Assembly: GCA_034509425.1 (NCBI GenBank)
Contig: JAVTVJ010000550.1
Span: 1,182,994 to 1,246,993 of the forward strand
DNA from: Eopsaltria australis
Lineage: Eukaryota; Chordata; Aves; Passeriformes; Petroicidae
Direction of reading: 5' to 3'
DNA length: 64,000 bases
The position numbers and the translations under genes are program-made. Of the stretch, positions 51,621-63,800 are shown one piece after another. Every line of letters starts with the position of its first letter. The first letter of the stretch is position 1. The notes under the pieces are model-generated. The model was not told where the DNA came from. It searched no databases and saw nothing but the letters and a program-made list of their open reading frames with translations.

Positions 51621-52449
51621 GCAGGTGTTGTGGCCAATGTGCTGAAGGAAGGCCAGCAGCTGCCTCAGGAAGAGGTTGGCTGCCAGTGGCTTCTTAGCCA
51701 CGCTGAGGGAACAGCAACACAAGGTTCACCAAGTCAACCTCAGAACTGGCCTGTGGCAGGAGGCAGCCCGCAGCTGTGCTGCACAGCTGTGCAGGTGCTC
51801 TCAGCCAGCCATCAGGGCACCTGTGCTTGAGTAAGAAGCCCAGCATTGCTTCCCAGTACATGATTACAGCCAAGCCCACACTACGGAAGGCTCGCTGTCC
51901 ACATATTCTCTCCCAATACACAAGTCCACCCCTGCAAAGGTGAGCTACCAGAAACACCAGCTTTTGAAGGAGGCAATCTCTTGGCAGGCAAGAGCCAGAC
52001 TCCTCCTACTCCTTGCTCACCTGGCAGGCTGCAATCCATTCTTATGCTTTCAGTTCCTCCAGCTGTGCCTGCTTGCTGCTCCTCTGCATGGCTGCTATCC
52101 ACTCCTTGTAGAGCTCTATCATATGAGAAGCTCTGCCAGGAATGCTGTGCACAAAGTCCTGAAAGGGCTCCCAGTGAGCCTTTGGAGACTCCAGGCCAAA
52201 AAGGAGCTCTTCCAGCATCAAGTCAGAAGGGCTCACCCTGAGGACAGCCAGCAGCAGCACAGCTTGTCTTCGCCAGCATCCAGGATCTCCATCAGCTTGG
52301 GAAGGGCTATTCTGCTGGCAGCTCTGTGGAAGATCTCTTCTGTCACAGATCCCTCTTGCTGCAGGATGCCCAGGAGCCGGATGGGCCAGGGCAGCATGAT
52401 GCCATCCTCCTCACAGAGGGATGCCAGGGGCTGCCCAAAGAGTGCCTTG
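51621..52449 (-). pseudogene. RhoGAP-domain pseudogene fragment, TAGAP-like family
   Basis: Three blocks in order resemble exons of a RhoGAP domain. Block a (52449-52237) reads KALFGQPLASLCEEDGIMLP, then ILQQEGSVTEEIFHRAAS and KLMEILDAGED, and after a frame change LLLAVLR. Block b (52158-52046) reads DFVHSIPG..SHMIELYKEW, then IAAMQ..KQ and LEELK. Block c (51702-51621) reads VAKKPLAANLFLRQLLAFLQ and HIGHN. Intact relatives activate Rho-GTPase hydrolysis. Here a deletion or frameshift follows LDAGED, the donor after block b reads ATAAG instead of GTAAG, and the Arg of the expected GIFR finger is His. Introns (78 and 343 bp) are kept, so it arose by DNA duplication, not retroposition. The link to the TAGAP-like family of songbirds is from memory. 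Confidence 0.65.
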
Positions 52450-53109
52450 CTGCAGCCAGAGCACACCTGGCCTGGGCTCTAGGCAGCGGCCACTGGGCTC
52501 CAGCACAGAGCAAAGGACCAGCGCAGCCCCTTCCTCCTGCTGCTGCTGCTGCTGATCCCTCCCGCTGCAAAGGAGCACTCACCCTTATCAAAAAGGAATG
52601 TTACCTGCTGAAGGAGTCTTCAGAGATCATGGGATAATAATTTTTAATATTTGCAAATAATAGTGAATTAGAATCTGGATCTGTTGACGCAAAATTAAAG
52701 AAAACAGAAGACAGTGAGTAGAGGTTTACAGACTCTTTTCAGCTTGTGATTCATTCTACCAACATGAGGCCTTCCATGTCGAGACTTGAGATAATTTTGC
52801 AGCCGAGTTTCTTTTCCTGCTGTTCAGAGGGATGTCTTGACTTTAATAAAACCAGTGGTCATAAGGCAGGCACATGTACTTATAGAAGGATTCTCTTTTT
52901 CATTTACTAGTAAATTGAAAAGATGGTTTACATGGAATCTTTTTGTGAGCTCTGCTATTTTTCATTCCAGAACCTTTTGAGTTGTAAAAGCCTGTGTAAT
53001 ACAGCTTGAAACTACAAACCTGGAAGGGCATTTTATAATGTACAAAATGACAACCTGCCAAAAATTTAAGTTTAATATGAATTACTCATAACTAATATGA
53101 AAAAAAAAG

Positions 53110-53135
53110 TTTGCATGAACCTTTGTTCATGCAAA
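53110..53135. repeat. Perfect 11-bp dyad with POU octamer
   Basis: TTTGCATGAAC (53110-53120) is followed after four bases by its exact inverted copy (53125-53135). The right arm with the next base contains the octamer ATGCAAAT (53129-53136), a POU-domain factor site. Confidence 0.7.
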
Positions 53136-53624
53136 TACTTCAGGATCCAGTAACCATTTGTCGTGGCAGGAAATTTCAGTTCAACTACATTTAAGGAAAT
53201 TAAGAGAAGGTTTGATAAAGAAAACAGAAGATGTCTAGGACTATTAAAATAATGATGTCTGTATTTTTAAGGAAGGGTTTGCATAACAGTTGTGTAAAGG
53301 TAAATCATAGTGCATTAGGGTTTTTGATAATAAAATTCCTTCAAAACTCCAGGTTTAAGTTTACTCGGAACCATTGATGTATCCAGCATAACTCTTCTTA
53401 CCTATGTCAAGTGAAAACTGAACATGAATATAATTTAATATAGAGTGACTTTTCAGCTTCTTTAAATTATAGTTCACCAACAGCAGGTTTTTAATATCCC
53501 CGTCTTCACAGTGCAAGTCCCTTAGAGTTTGTTCTCTGCTACCATCTAGAGGAGAAAGTGTACAGCACAGAGAATAATAATTGTAACTTTTCCAGAAAGT
53601 TAGATAAATAGTTTAAATTCCTTA

Positions 53625-53640
53625 TTTTTTTTTTTTTTTT
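53625..53640. repeat. Poly-T tract (16 T)
   Basis: Simple homopolymer run; no retroposed body recognised next to it. Confidence 0.9.
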
Positions 53641-54698
53641 GCCCAGAAATCCTTTTTGCAGTAATTATTATAGGTGGGTAAAAAAACATGTTGAAACCAG
53701 ACAAGACTTGGAGTTAGCAGAAAGATATTTCAGTGTTTTTAAAGCTGTAGATGTAATACTACAATTTTATAGAAGGAGAAAATAAACTGGTATAGTCAAA
53801 CAAGCCCTTTCAACTGTAGTTAAAAGTCTCATGGAGAAGATTCAATTACATTGCGGGAATCATTCAGTACTGGTGCATGGATTTAGAGAGCCAAGATCTA
53901 CAAAGTTTTTTGTCCACTAATGCTATCAGATAACAGTGCTCAGCAACATGTATAGTCTGAGTAAGATATCTAGTAATACTAGTGCTAACTGAACACTTTG
54001 TCCCTCAGGACACTGCTAAAGAGGTTTAATTGTGAGAATTACTGTTCTAGTTGTGAGTAGTCACTACTTTTTCAAATAATGTCCAAAGGAAAAAAAGAAA
54101 TTAGGGATAAGCATAGTTTGAAGTTGATGAGTGTTATTTAAGATGAACAATATATTAATTATGTAATTAGAAGAAATTCTGTGTTGTAAAGATTTTCTAA
54201 CTTTTTTTTCCTTTTTCTACTTTAAATAGGTACTTCATTACCCTGCTTGAGTGAATACCTGTACAGATCTGGCTAACATCTGCTTGGCTAAAATCTCATC
54301 CACCCTCTCACTGTCTCTTGTTGTGATTACTGAAACTTTTTTCCTCCTGCATTGGCAAATCAGACCTTGTCCTATCAGAAAACTACTGGAAACTCTATTT
54401 TCCAAATTCACGTCTTTTAATATGTCACTCTTACTTTTGCACATTCTGTTTCACTCCTTCTCCTGTCATTCTTCCTTTTCTAGGTTCCCATTGTCTATTC
54501 ATCCACCCTAAGACAAGCGTTAGCCCTTATGTTAGATTTTCAAATGAGCACTCTTGGGTTTTCTGCTAAACTTGCCATTTTACAATTAGGAGTTGACCCC
54601 AATAACCATGCAAGATTAAAATACTATCCTCTTTTTAATTACTTCTTAAAACTTTTCTTTTTCTTATTGTTTCCAGGGCGAGAGCGAAATGCTTTTCT

Positions 54699-54955
54699 AC
54701 TGAAAGCTTGTCAACAGAGACTTGTTATGCTGAGATCACAGCATATCCACTGATTAGTGCTGTCTTATTGTTTCCTTGGCCTTCTATGCCAGCTGGTCTA
54801 TATCCAGCTTTGAGTCCTGCCTCCTACTTAGATCATTAGCCCCTTCAGCCAGAGCTGCCTGCTTTTTTCTGAGCTTGTGTAACATCCAGCAAAACAGGGT
54901 CTTCCTCCATGAATGCAGCTGCTTGACACAGTGATAATAAACATAATAAACATGT
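54699..54955 (-). mobile_element. Ancient amniote SINE/MIR-like relic
   Basis: Read on the minus strand: a TATTATGTTTATTAT start, GGAAGACCCTGTTTTGCTGG, a GGCTAATGATCTAAGTAGGA core, then AAGGAAACAATAAGACAGCA and GCTGTGATCTCAGCATA. The word order fits an old interspersed repeat frequent in turtle and crocodile genomes (the 'aggaccccattgtgctagg ... cttacaatctaag' type). Strongly diverged; family name not certain. Confidence 0.5.
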
Positions 54956-57900
54956 GAAACGCTGTGATTATTATTATTTGTGCAATATTTATATGTGTGG
55001 GGAGAAGGTCTGGATTCAACACCCGGTGAACTCCTACCAGAAAGAACATGACCCAATTAACAATGAGATCTTTAGGTGTGTTTTCATCACTGGCAAAGAC
55101 AGGACCCCTGCTGATTGATCTGTAAAACGTTGATGATGTTTGTTTTAAAGGCAGCCATTTACCAGTCCGTGTTGCTGCCTCAAGCTGGGATAATCAAAGA
55201 AAAATTGTGGATACTTTTAAGAAAGAGAAACATATGTTCACATTCAAAGTCTCATGTCAGTCACATCTGTCAGTGGATATTTTACAAAGTTACCATGGAT
55301 GTTGGCACACCTTCTGGCTGTCTCAAAAGTGTGAGGCTACCTCTATTTAAAAAAGGAGGCGTAGTTAAGGAAAACAATTTAGATGAAATTGACCACTGTC
55401 TGCTTTAGCAGTTGCTCAGAGAATGCACCATGACTACAGTATTAAGTGAACAAAATCTTAGCAGTGCAAGAAAATAAAAAGTAATCATACGTCCTACAAT
55501 AAAGCTGGGCATCCAAATAACAGTTTAGTTTTATTAGTAGTGCAGCTAGACCAATCTCATAGCACAGCATGCATTTCCCACAAGGCAAAGATGATGCATG
55601 GAAAAGTGGGCCCCCAAGTGCCATCAGAAGAGCACACAAAGATCCTTCACAATGAGGGGCTTGATGTTATATGTGTAACATGACTGCATCTGTTGGAAAG
55701 ATGTTTGAATATTTCCCTCTCTGCCTCAGTCCTACTATTTAACTCCTCTTTCAAAAGTGACTCCCTTACCACTAGCAATGAGCCTGTTGCCTAAGCTGGA
55801 AGAAATGTGATGAGCTTGTCTTTGCTGAATGTTTTTCACTCCGTATTTTGCAGCTCGTCTAAGAAATGGGTTGATCGGCAATGATGTACTCTTCTAGATT
55901 AAGCCAAACATTGCTGATTTTCAGCAACTGTTGTCTTGTTCAAGTGACTCTCTGAAATACCTTGGGGAATTTAAAAGTCCAGTGTAAAATAAGTGATAGA
56001 AATGGCTAATGTAGCTGAAAGCTTCACTCCTCACATATTGCTGGTAGAGATTTACTGGCTATAATGTCAGAAGTGACTCTGATAGTCACAAAGTCTGAAC
56101 AAGATTCATTTGAGAATGATTCATCTCTCCTTTTGTCTTCCTTCTATAGCTTTCTTTCCACTAAATCAGTTTTGGACTTAATTTGGAGAACATGTACTAT
56201 ATGTAGAGATTAAGCACCAAAAATTATAGCCATAAGATGCTTCCCTTACATTTGAAGAGAAGTTTTACTTAGTTTTTCAGTTTGCTTTGCATGTTTTCCC
56301 TGTGTCTGCATTTGTGGGAAACTGTTGAGTTTCACTACAAAAAGTTTTTACAAGACTTTGTATTATGGAAGTGGCCAAGGCGTCATGGACATCTGAATTC
56401 TCAGAAACTCATTCTGCACACATGATAATGGAGCTTGTCTCAGAAAATTTAAAGGTTTATGGGTTAAAGATTGTGGGAGAACATCCATCTGATGAGATAA
56501 AATAAGCTTTACGTAACAAGTATTTCTTGTTCAGACCAGAGCCTAACTTTAAGAAAGGCAGATTCTCTAGCTTTTAAAATTGCTAGGGATAGAAATCTGT
56601 CAAAGTTGTTTTAATGGATAATCACCCTGAGAGACAGACAGAGAGGTGAAAAATGAATATTTAATGTAGAAGAAGGACTGATTCTTCTGTCATGAACAAG
56701 TAAAATAGAAGTTACAACTTTGTAACATTTGCAACCACAATCCTGATTATCTTTAAATCAGAAACCAACTCTGTTATTAACTCTTATTTAAGAGGAAATT
56801 CCAAAACAAGAATGCCAACCTACAAATGAGAAATACCTTCCAATACCTTTTCAGTACCATTTTTTCACATGGACAGCATCATGTGTTAAGAGAAGGGTGC
56901 TGAAGCTGGTGATCTGTGGTGCTGGACAAGAAGACAGCTAGTCCTTTCTCTTTGGCAGGGTGCAGTCCAATTGGTAATGATAACTCCCAGAATCTTTTTC
57001 TGTGCTTTCCTTCAGCATAATTTCTGAGGTGCAATTGGACCTGCTCCAGAGCCTCAGTTGAACACGTGCCTAATGGGGGTCTGCTGTTTCCAGCTGGTTC
57101 CATAGGAATACTTTCTTTCCTCTACCCCATTGTTAGAACCCTTGGTCCAGTGCAGGCTTTCTTTATATGAGGTCATTGCTTCTGTCACTGCATGGGTAAA
57201 ACAGCTTCTTCTGAAGTGGATGACCCAATTACTGTGGTAACAGATGGGCCAGTGTACAATGCACTTGCCAGCTGACTGCTTGCAAACATGTTCTTAAACA
57301 GATATCATCGTCATTAGCTGCACAGGAACTGACAAATTGCATTCTGTGTGACACGGTGTGATATGGATCTGCTGTAGTGCCAGCCTCCTATACAGTTAAT
57401 GAAAGATCTCCTTTTCCATCCCATGCATAGGCAAGGCTGACAGTGAGGGGGATCACTATTACATAGTTATTGTACTCCTGAAGTTTCCATTGATGTCTGC
57501 AGCTTGCCTGACTTATCCCTACAAGGAAGTATTTAGGCTTCTGATCTCACCTGAATTTATCTGCTCGAGCTAGACGGCAGATAATGTCTTACAGATTGTT
57601 GCTCAGTGCCACTATGGGCAGCGTGTTCCAGCTATGTGGGTTTTTCAAACGTCACTACTGATTTTAAGGGCCTGGGCTTGGATTTTTAGAGAACTTCCTG
57701 ACCTCTTGAAACCAAGCAATGTAACAATTTTGGTTTAAATTCAAACCATTGAGAATTGCAGTTTATATCTGCCATGTAAACAGAGGGATGCAGCCATTTG
57801 TTTGTCTTGAAGAGGACAAAGAACGGTTTCAGCTCCACTGATCCACTGTGTCTACCAGTGGTAAGCATCTTCTCCACACTCATGCCATGGCACCAGGGAA

Positions 57901-58965
57901 AGAAAGAGGCAGTGGGACAGTATCTGAAACACAGCAACACTCAGGATTTCAGTCCTGAACTCCCATGTCTGCAGGCAAAGCCTTCTCCTTAGCCACCTTG
58001 GAGGAGCTTCCTCAGTGACTATGCTGTCATGGCCTGACTCTCCCCACAAGGCGCTCTGACTCCTCTGATGTCCAGAGAAAACTATTAATAGAGTGTAACA
58101 GAGAATTAACACTGCTGAAGGTATTTTAACTCTGAGCAGTCCCTGATTCCTGTTTCCATTGGGTTTGCCAACTTTTCCATGTGTCCCTACACTGTAGTTT
58201 TGAGTCTAAGGGAGGGAAGGAAGAGCAAGGTTGTTTGTCCTCTTTGCAAATCTTCCTCCTGCAAGATTTTTCTGGTCATAGGAGTGGCAGGGCAGGTTGG
58301 CAAAAGCATCCCAGACTTCTGGAAGGTTAAAACTAGCCTGTACTAGTATTTACAATATGATAAATTATGACCTAAAGTTGCAACTCCCATTCTAATTTGC
58401 CTCTGCCTAATTCAGCTCAAGTTGGGTGTGCAGATAATTAAGACCTGACTGCTTGCTCAAACTGTTTCATTGGTTTCTCACAGATGCTGGTACCATGAAA
58501 TAGAAAAGAAAAATTATTACAAAGTCCAAATTTTGTTGCTTCAAGATCCCTGCAGACATTGCATTAATCTTCACTTTTGGATGTGGCAAAGAGTGCAAAA
58601 CACACAGATAATTCTAATATTCCCAAGGGATGTAACAGAAAGAAAACAGAATTAAAACCACTAAGTTATTAAAATGTTTTTGTGATGTCAAGTTATTATG
58701 GCTCACTAAGAATTCTGAAACAAGTTATGGATCCAAAAACCACACTGTTCTTATAAGTGTGGTCCTTTCAGCAGGTGCTAACTCTGTTGTATAACATCTG
58801 CAAATTGCAATAGTTTTACTGGCAGGCACATTCCATGTAGATAAACAAACCATCCTGTACCCCTGCAACACATGTCTGGGGCTTTCTAGTTTCTGGCATC
58901 ACCTTTGGGGTTCCTCAGCCTGAGAAGCCCCAAGCACAAGAAAAACCCAGCTACTGCTTCATAGC
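54956..58965. other. Intergenic, no recognised content
   Basis: AT-rich sequence with only short scattered frames. I see no repeat family, conserved exon or RNA gene in it. Confidence 0.7.
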
Positions 58966-59480
58966 TGTAAGGAAAGACCAACAATTATTTCCTAAGTATG
59001 TGATTGTACTTAAAGATTGTTCTGCTTGCCGCTTATCCAGCGCAAATTTCTGTAACTTAGGAGATAGCCCCAGTTATTTAGGGCTGAGAAGTAAAACTGA
59101 ACACCTGCTAGCACTTGAAGTTCATGTCCGATTTCAAGACTGTGAGCAGGAAAAGCTGGAAACTATAGTCTGGAAGGTGTTACTACTCCAAGCAAATATT
59201 TCAAGGGCCTTTTTAACAGCTAAAGAGTAAAGTCTCTTGTAAATAGTTAGCGCTGAATGTTGTATATTATCCATAGTCAGGGGCATAACAGTAGGAACTT
59301 CTGGATAGTTAGCAGGCTTCTCATCAAATACTTTGCCGGTAGGCTAATAACAAATAGAAACACATTAGCTATTTTTTAGAAGTTGTGCTAATTGGTTTTT
59401 TTACTCTATAAACAATGTATATATCTTTGGCGTAGGGAAACTTGCGAGTCTTGAACTTCGTGGGGGTCTCTGCTCTGTGT
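58966..59480 (+). mobile_element. LTR-like fragment (endogenous retrovirus-type), boundaries uncertain
   Basis: The right part has the layout of a retroviral LTR end: a CTATAAA box at about 59406, and 60-70 bases later AAACTTGCGAGTCTTGAACT followed by TCGTGGGGGTCTCTGCTCTG, which resembles U5 ends of avian ERVL-type LTRs as I remember them. A possible left end TGTAAGGAAA begins at 58966. No matching target-site duplication or internal gag/pol sequence was found, so it would be a solo or broken LTR. Confidence 0.4.
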
Positions 59481-59883
59481 TTGGTAAGTCAGATCACATA
59501 AAGAAAAAATTTCAACCTCTGCTTTACTCCACTTGCAACCAATCACAATCATCAGCTGTTATTCACATTAAATTGTGGAGTTTTTGCTTTGTAATACATT
59601 GCTCTTTAGAATTAGATTAATACTTTATAAAGGCAAAAATTTCTCCGCCATACTGTCTGCATTTTCAAATACCATTTTCATTGCCAGAGAGCTCCATTTT
59701 GACATTTTCCCCTATATAGTTCACAGAGAAACTGGCTCAGGACTTTCCCTTACTAAGGCTTTTTTAATCTTAAGAAACCATCCATAGCCACAGAAATCTG
59801 CCCCAAAAAATAGGATGCTGAAGCTTGAATATCATCACTAAGCATCTGATTTGTAGTACCTCTTAAAATAAATGCTGAATGAA

Positions 59884-59935
59884 GGTTGTATTTGATGATC
59901 TTGGAGGTCTTTTACAAATTAATGATTCTATGATT
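59884..59935 (+). mobile_element. CR1 LINE 3' terminal fragment
   Basis: GGTTGTATTTGATGATCTTG, then GAGGTCTTTTACAAATTAATG and ATTCTATGATT correspond to the last ~50 bases of a CR1 element. Confidence 0.85.
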
Positions 59936-60559
59936 TTATTAATAATGCTTTTAAAATAAAAAAACCGTATTAACAAAAAATGGACAGTATTCAAATGAAT
60001 GTTTAATAAATGAAAAAGGGATGATGTAGCAACCCAACATAGAATAAAAATTAAATAAGCTTTTTAAAATGGAAATAAAGGTCAATGAATTGCTGTGGCA
60101 GAAAGGTTTTTTTTCAGAGCCATGTTAGTCTGACATTTTTATTATATTTGTGGGTGCTATTAAAGGAAGAAAGAAAAATGGTTTCAAGGCTGTAAGTATC
60201 ACTTCCCATAATATCTATGGACAACAAAGTTTCACCTGGTTAGAGTTACTTGAAGGGACAGGGCACTCATACAGAGTGGTCTGAGTCATTCTGGGATAAC
60301 CTGGACCTTTTCAAACAACTTGACATACTAACAATACAATAAACATACAATTTCACAAGGAACAGAGGCTCTGCCTGCAGCATGGAAGGCTGTAGGCTGG
60401 ACAGTGGTGACTCTGGGGGGAACAGGAGGAAACTTTAGCTGAACGAAGCCTCCAGTGAGTGCAGTGCTGAGGTTCAGTGTGGCTTGGAAAATAACACAGA
60501 ACGAAATGGTAGGAAGGAGAGAGAATCGATAATGAAGAGCACTAGAAATCTGCACAACT
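59936..60559. other. Spacer between two CR1 ends
   Basis: No gene, RNA or repeat recognised in this 0.6 kb. Confidence 0.7.
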
Positions 60560-60855
60560 GCAGACCTTATGGCAGCCTTCCAGTACAATGAAGGGGCCTA
60601 CAAGAGGGGAGGGACTTTGTACAAGGGTTAGAGCAGATATTAGACAGAAATTCTTTACTCTGAGGGTGGTAAGGCACTGGCACAGGTTGCCCAGAGAAGC
60701 TGTGGATGTCCCATCCCTGGAAGTGTTCAAGGTCAGGTTGGATGGGGCTTTGAGCAACCTGATCTGGTGGAAGCTGTCCCTGCCCAGGGCAGGGGGCTTG
60801 TAACTAGATGGTCTTTAAAATCTCTTCCAACCCAAACCATTCTATGATTCTATGA
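60560..60855 (+). mobile_element. CR1 LINE 3' end with terminal repeat
   Basis: Clear CR1 consensus: GGCAGCCTTCCAGTACAATG, AAATTCTTTACTCTGAGGGT, GGCACAGGTTGCCCAGAGAA, AAGTGTTCAAGGTCAGGTTG and CCATTCTATGATTCTATGA, the typical 8-bp terminal repeat. An internal stretch of about 50 bases is missing after GACTTTGTACAAGGGTTAG. It is the best preserved CR1 copy of the window and so probably the youngest. Confidence 0.96.
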
Positions 60856-63800
60856 AAACTGCATTACCTATCATTATTTAAAAGGATGTTGAAAATGGGT
60901 GTTGATACAGAAGAGAGCAGCAGTATTTATTACAGAGCTATAGAAAATGCCTTATGAACAAAGATCTGAAAAACACAATCTGTTATAAAAATCATGTTTG
61001 ACTACAGTGTATAAGTATCTTCTAAAGAAAGAAGTACTGAAAAGAAAATTAAAATGACAATCAGTGACTGGAAATTGGAGCCTTGTACTTCAAAACAGAC
61101 AGTAAGCCCAAATGATTTAGAGGAATAAATTGTCCAAAAAGCAGGGAATGTTCCATCTCTTTCGATATTAAAATATAATTTAAATTTCTTTCCAAGAACT
61201 GCAGTGTAGTATTTTAATAAAATATGACTCATTGAATGAACTAGTAGGAGATATCAGTTAAAACTAAGAATCCATAATATCCTCCAAAAAAGAATGGCCA
61301 CATTCAAATGGTTTACTAGGAATGGTCCATGGTCTGCAACAATTCCCAGATTATGCCCAGAACTGGTTTGGGATAATGCTAGTTAGTCGGGACCATGACC
61401 ATGCCAGCAACTACTCTAATAATTTAAAAGTTAAAAAACCCAAAAAATCAAGGTCCAGAAGAGTTCCCTGATGCTCTTTAATTTCTTAGTAAAGCGTAAG
61501 TCTCTGGACAGATAACCTCACTTGAGATTTTTGCATCTAAGTTTCTTAGTTTATTTCTCTCTTTCTTACAGAAGAAGGCACAAATTAAGCCATTTTATTA
61601 ACTCAGGCCTGAGATGCAACACCACATTATTTAGTAGCACACAGAAATTAAGCTCTTCCTCAGCAAAATTGTAAGTTAGACAAAATCCAGGGAAATAATT
61701 ACACAATGGGACAGTTTATGAGTGCAGAACATTGAATTGGCACACCCACTCATCTCATCCTATCTTCTTCAGGCCCATCTCCAGTCAACTGAGGAGAGGG
61801 AAGAAGAAAAAACAAAAAGACTTCCCTTCCCAACAACCTCCAACCATTTTTTTCTAAATGTACACTACCCAGACGGTTAACATTGCACACTTGGTGCAAA
61901 AAGACCTCAAGATATGAATCATCTGCATGTGAATGGGTCCTGTTGAAACAAAAGATGAGGAAATATCAAAATTCAGAAGTGGGATGATTTTTGCTCCTTA
62001 GCCTGCACCCCATTCCATATCTCCTAACAGCAGGGTTACTTCTGCTATTCCTCTCATTTACATCCCAATTGAAACCATTAATGCTTGTATGTCAATTTGA
62101 TGTAACCAGTTAACTCTGTATGAAGGGTCACTTCATATTAACATTGTCTGCAGACGCCTAGGAGTGAGCAGGTGCAGTGACAGTTTTAACTTGTTATAAT
62201 TTCAATGAGCACAAGAAGATGCACTTGAAACAGACAGCCCTGGTTTAGACAAAGAGCCTCAACAGCAGGCAGAAGCAAGCTCTATTGCTCAACATTCACG
62301 TTATTAACACACTCTGCTATCATTCCTGTGAAATCAGCATTCACAGAATTATTCATTGACCTCAGACTTGTACTAGCACAGCCGATTTTGTTTAACTTTA
62401 AATCACAGTCAGCCTAAATAGGCACCACCGAGGAAACGTAGTTGCTAAGAAAGCTTAGTTAGCACTTAGTTATTAAGTTTCTAAGTATTTTCCTAGTAGC
62501 AATCCTTGCTTCCTTAAGAACACAATAATTTAAAATTATATTCAACTGGTAGTGGGTGGAAAGGGATTCTGAGAAACAGCTGAGAAAACTTGGATATGTA
62601 TCTTTTTGTTTGTTTGTTGTTATTTTGCATGAAGGTGTTTTGGTTGGTGAGTACAGCTTTATAAATTGGAAAGGAACAGAGAGCTGTAAGTGAACTGAGG
62701 AAGTGTGTGTGGGTAAGGTTCTGACCTGTGCATGTGGAAGAAAAACAAAATCTACAATTTGCTATTCAGGAGTTAATAATCAGGGGATTGTTCTGTCTGT
62801 TTCTCATGGCACTTCCATTACAAGGTCACATCTGACTTGATCTAGTCAGGCAATAGTTCAGCTCCAAGGAAGAGACTGACCTGCACAACCATCACATGTC
62901 CTGGCAGCCTTCTCTGCTTCTACAGCTCTCTGCTAAATTAACACCAGCATCTTCTATCATCAGCACGTGAACTTGGGAAGCACCTGTGCGCAATGCTTGG
63001 CTCCTTGTGCAGCAGCATGGTAGCCTTTCAGAGGCTTCTGGCAGTCCTTAGATCAAGGAATCAATAGTAAGACGGCACATTTTATGAAGTTCCTCAGACT
63101 TTTTGTGTGTTTCAGTAGTGCTGCCCCATTGGGCAAATCAGGAGTATGTAATTATCCTGGTGGTTTTGGTGCTCTTTACTTCAAGAATGAGATTTCTTGT
63201 ATCTCCGAGAGATTGCATATTTACCTGTGGTGCTTCCTGGGATGCAAAGAGACTTAACATTTGATACAACGTTGATGAAGTGGTTGACTGGTTCATGAAG
63301 ATCTCACTAATCTCAGTGCAACAGTCTCCAAAGTTTCCAAGCTCCTAGGGTTTTCCATCTGTCTGACAAGATTAGAAATGGCATTCTGCAAAATCAGAAG
63401 AATGTGAGATCTGAAGAAATCTGTTCATTTCCCAACTGATTTGTTGCCATCTCTTTCCCAGAAAGACAGGATCTTCCCAGATGAGTCAGATATAAAAGTG
63501 AATTAAGAACCAAAACAAGAATGCATTTATGCATTTAAGTAGCACAGCTAACTTAACCTGCATCATACAAGTTTCTGAAATTGAAATGATAAATTGTTTA
63601 TGAATAACAGAGCATAGGCCTCTATTTTCTGTTCTGCTAAGTTTAGAGTTTAGATCTGAGACACAAATTATCTTTGTTCTCATTTTAAAAGAAAAAGATA
63701 CTTTAAAAAAATTAAAAAAAAATAAAAGAGCTGGAATCAGAGAAGCATTTCCCGTTTGTAAGTGTTTATAAATAATAATATGCTTTGCTGCTATATGCTT

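Larger units (their letters stand above)
52450..54698. other. Intergenic region downstream in coordinates of the RhoGAP pseudogene
   Basis: 52450-52630 is GC-rich with a (GCT)n-like run near 52538-52554 and may be decayed upstream exon or intron sequence of the pseudogene. From 52640 the sequence is AT-rich. It contains a dyad at 53110-53135 and a T-run at 53625-53640; nothing else recognised. Confidence 0.65.
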
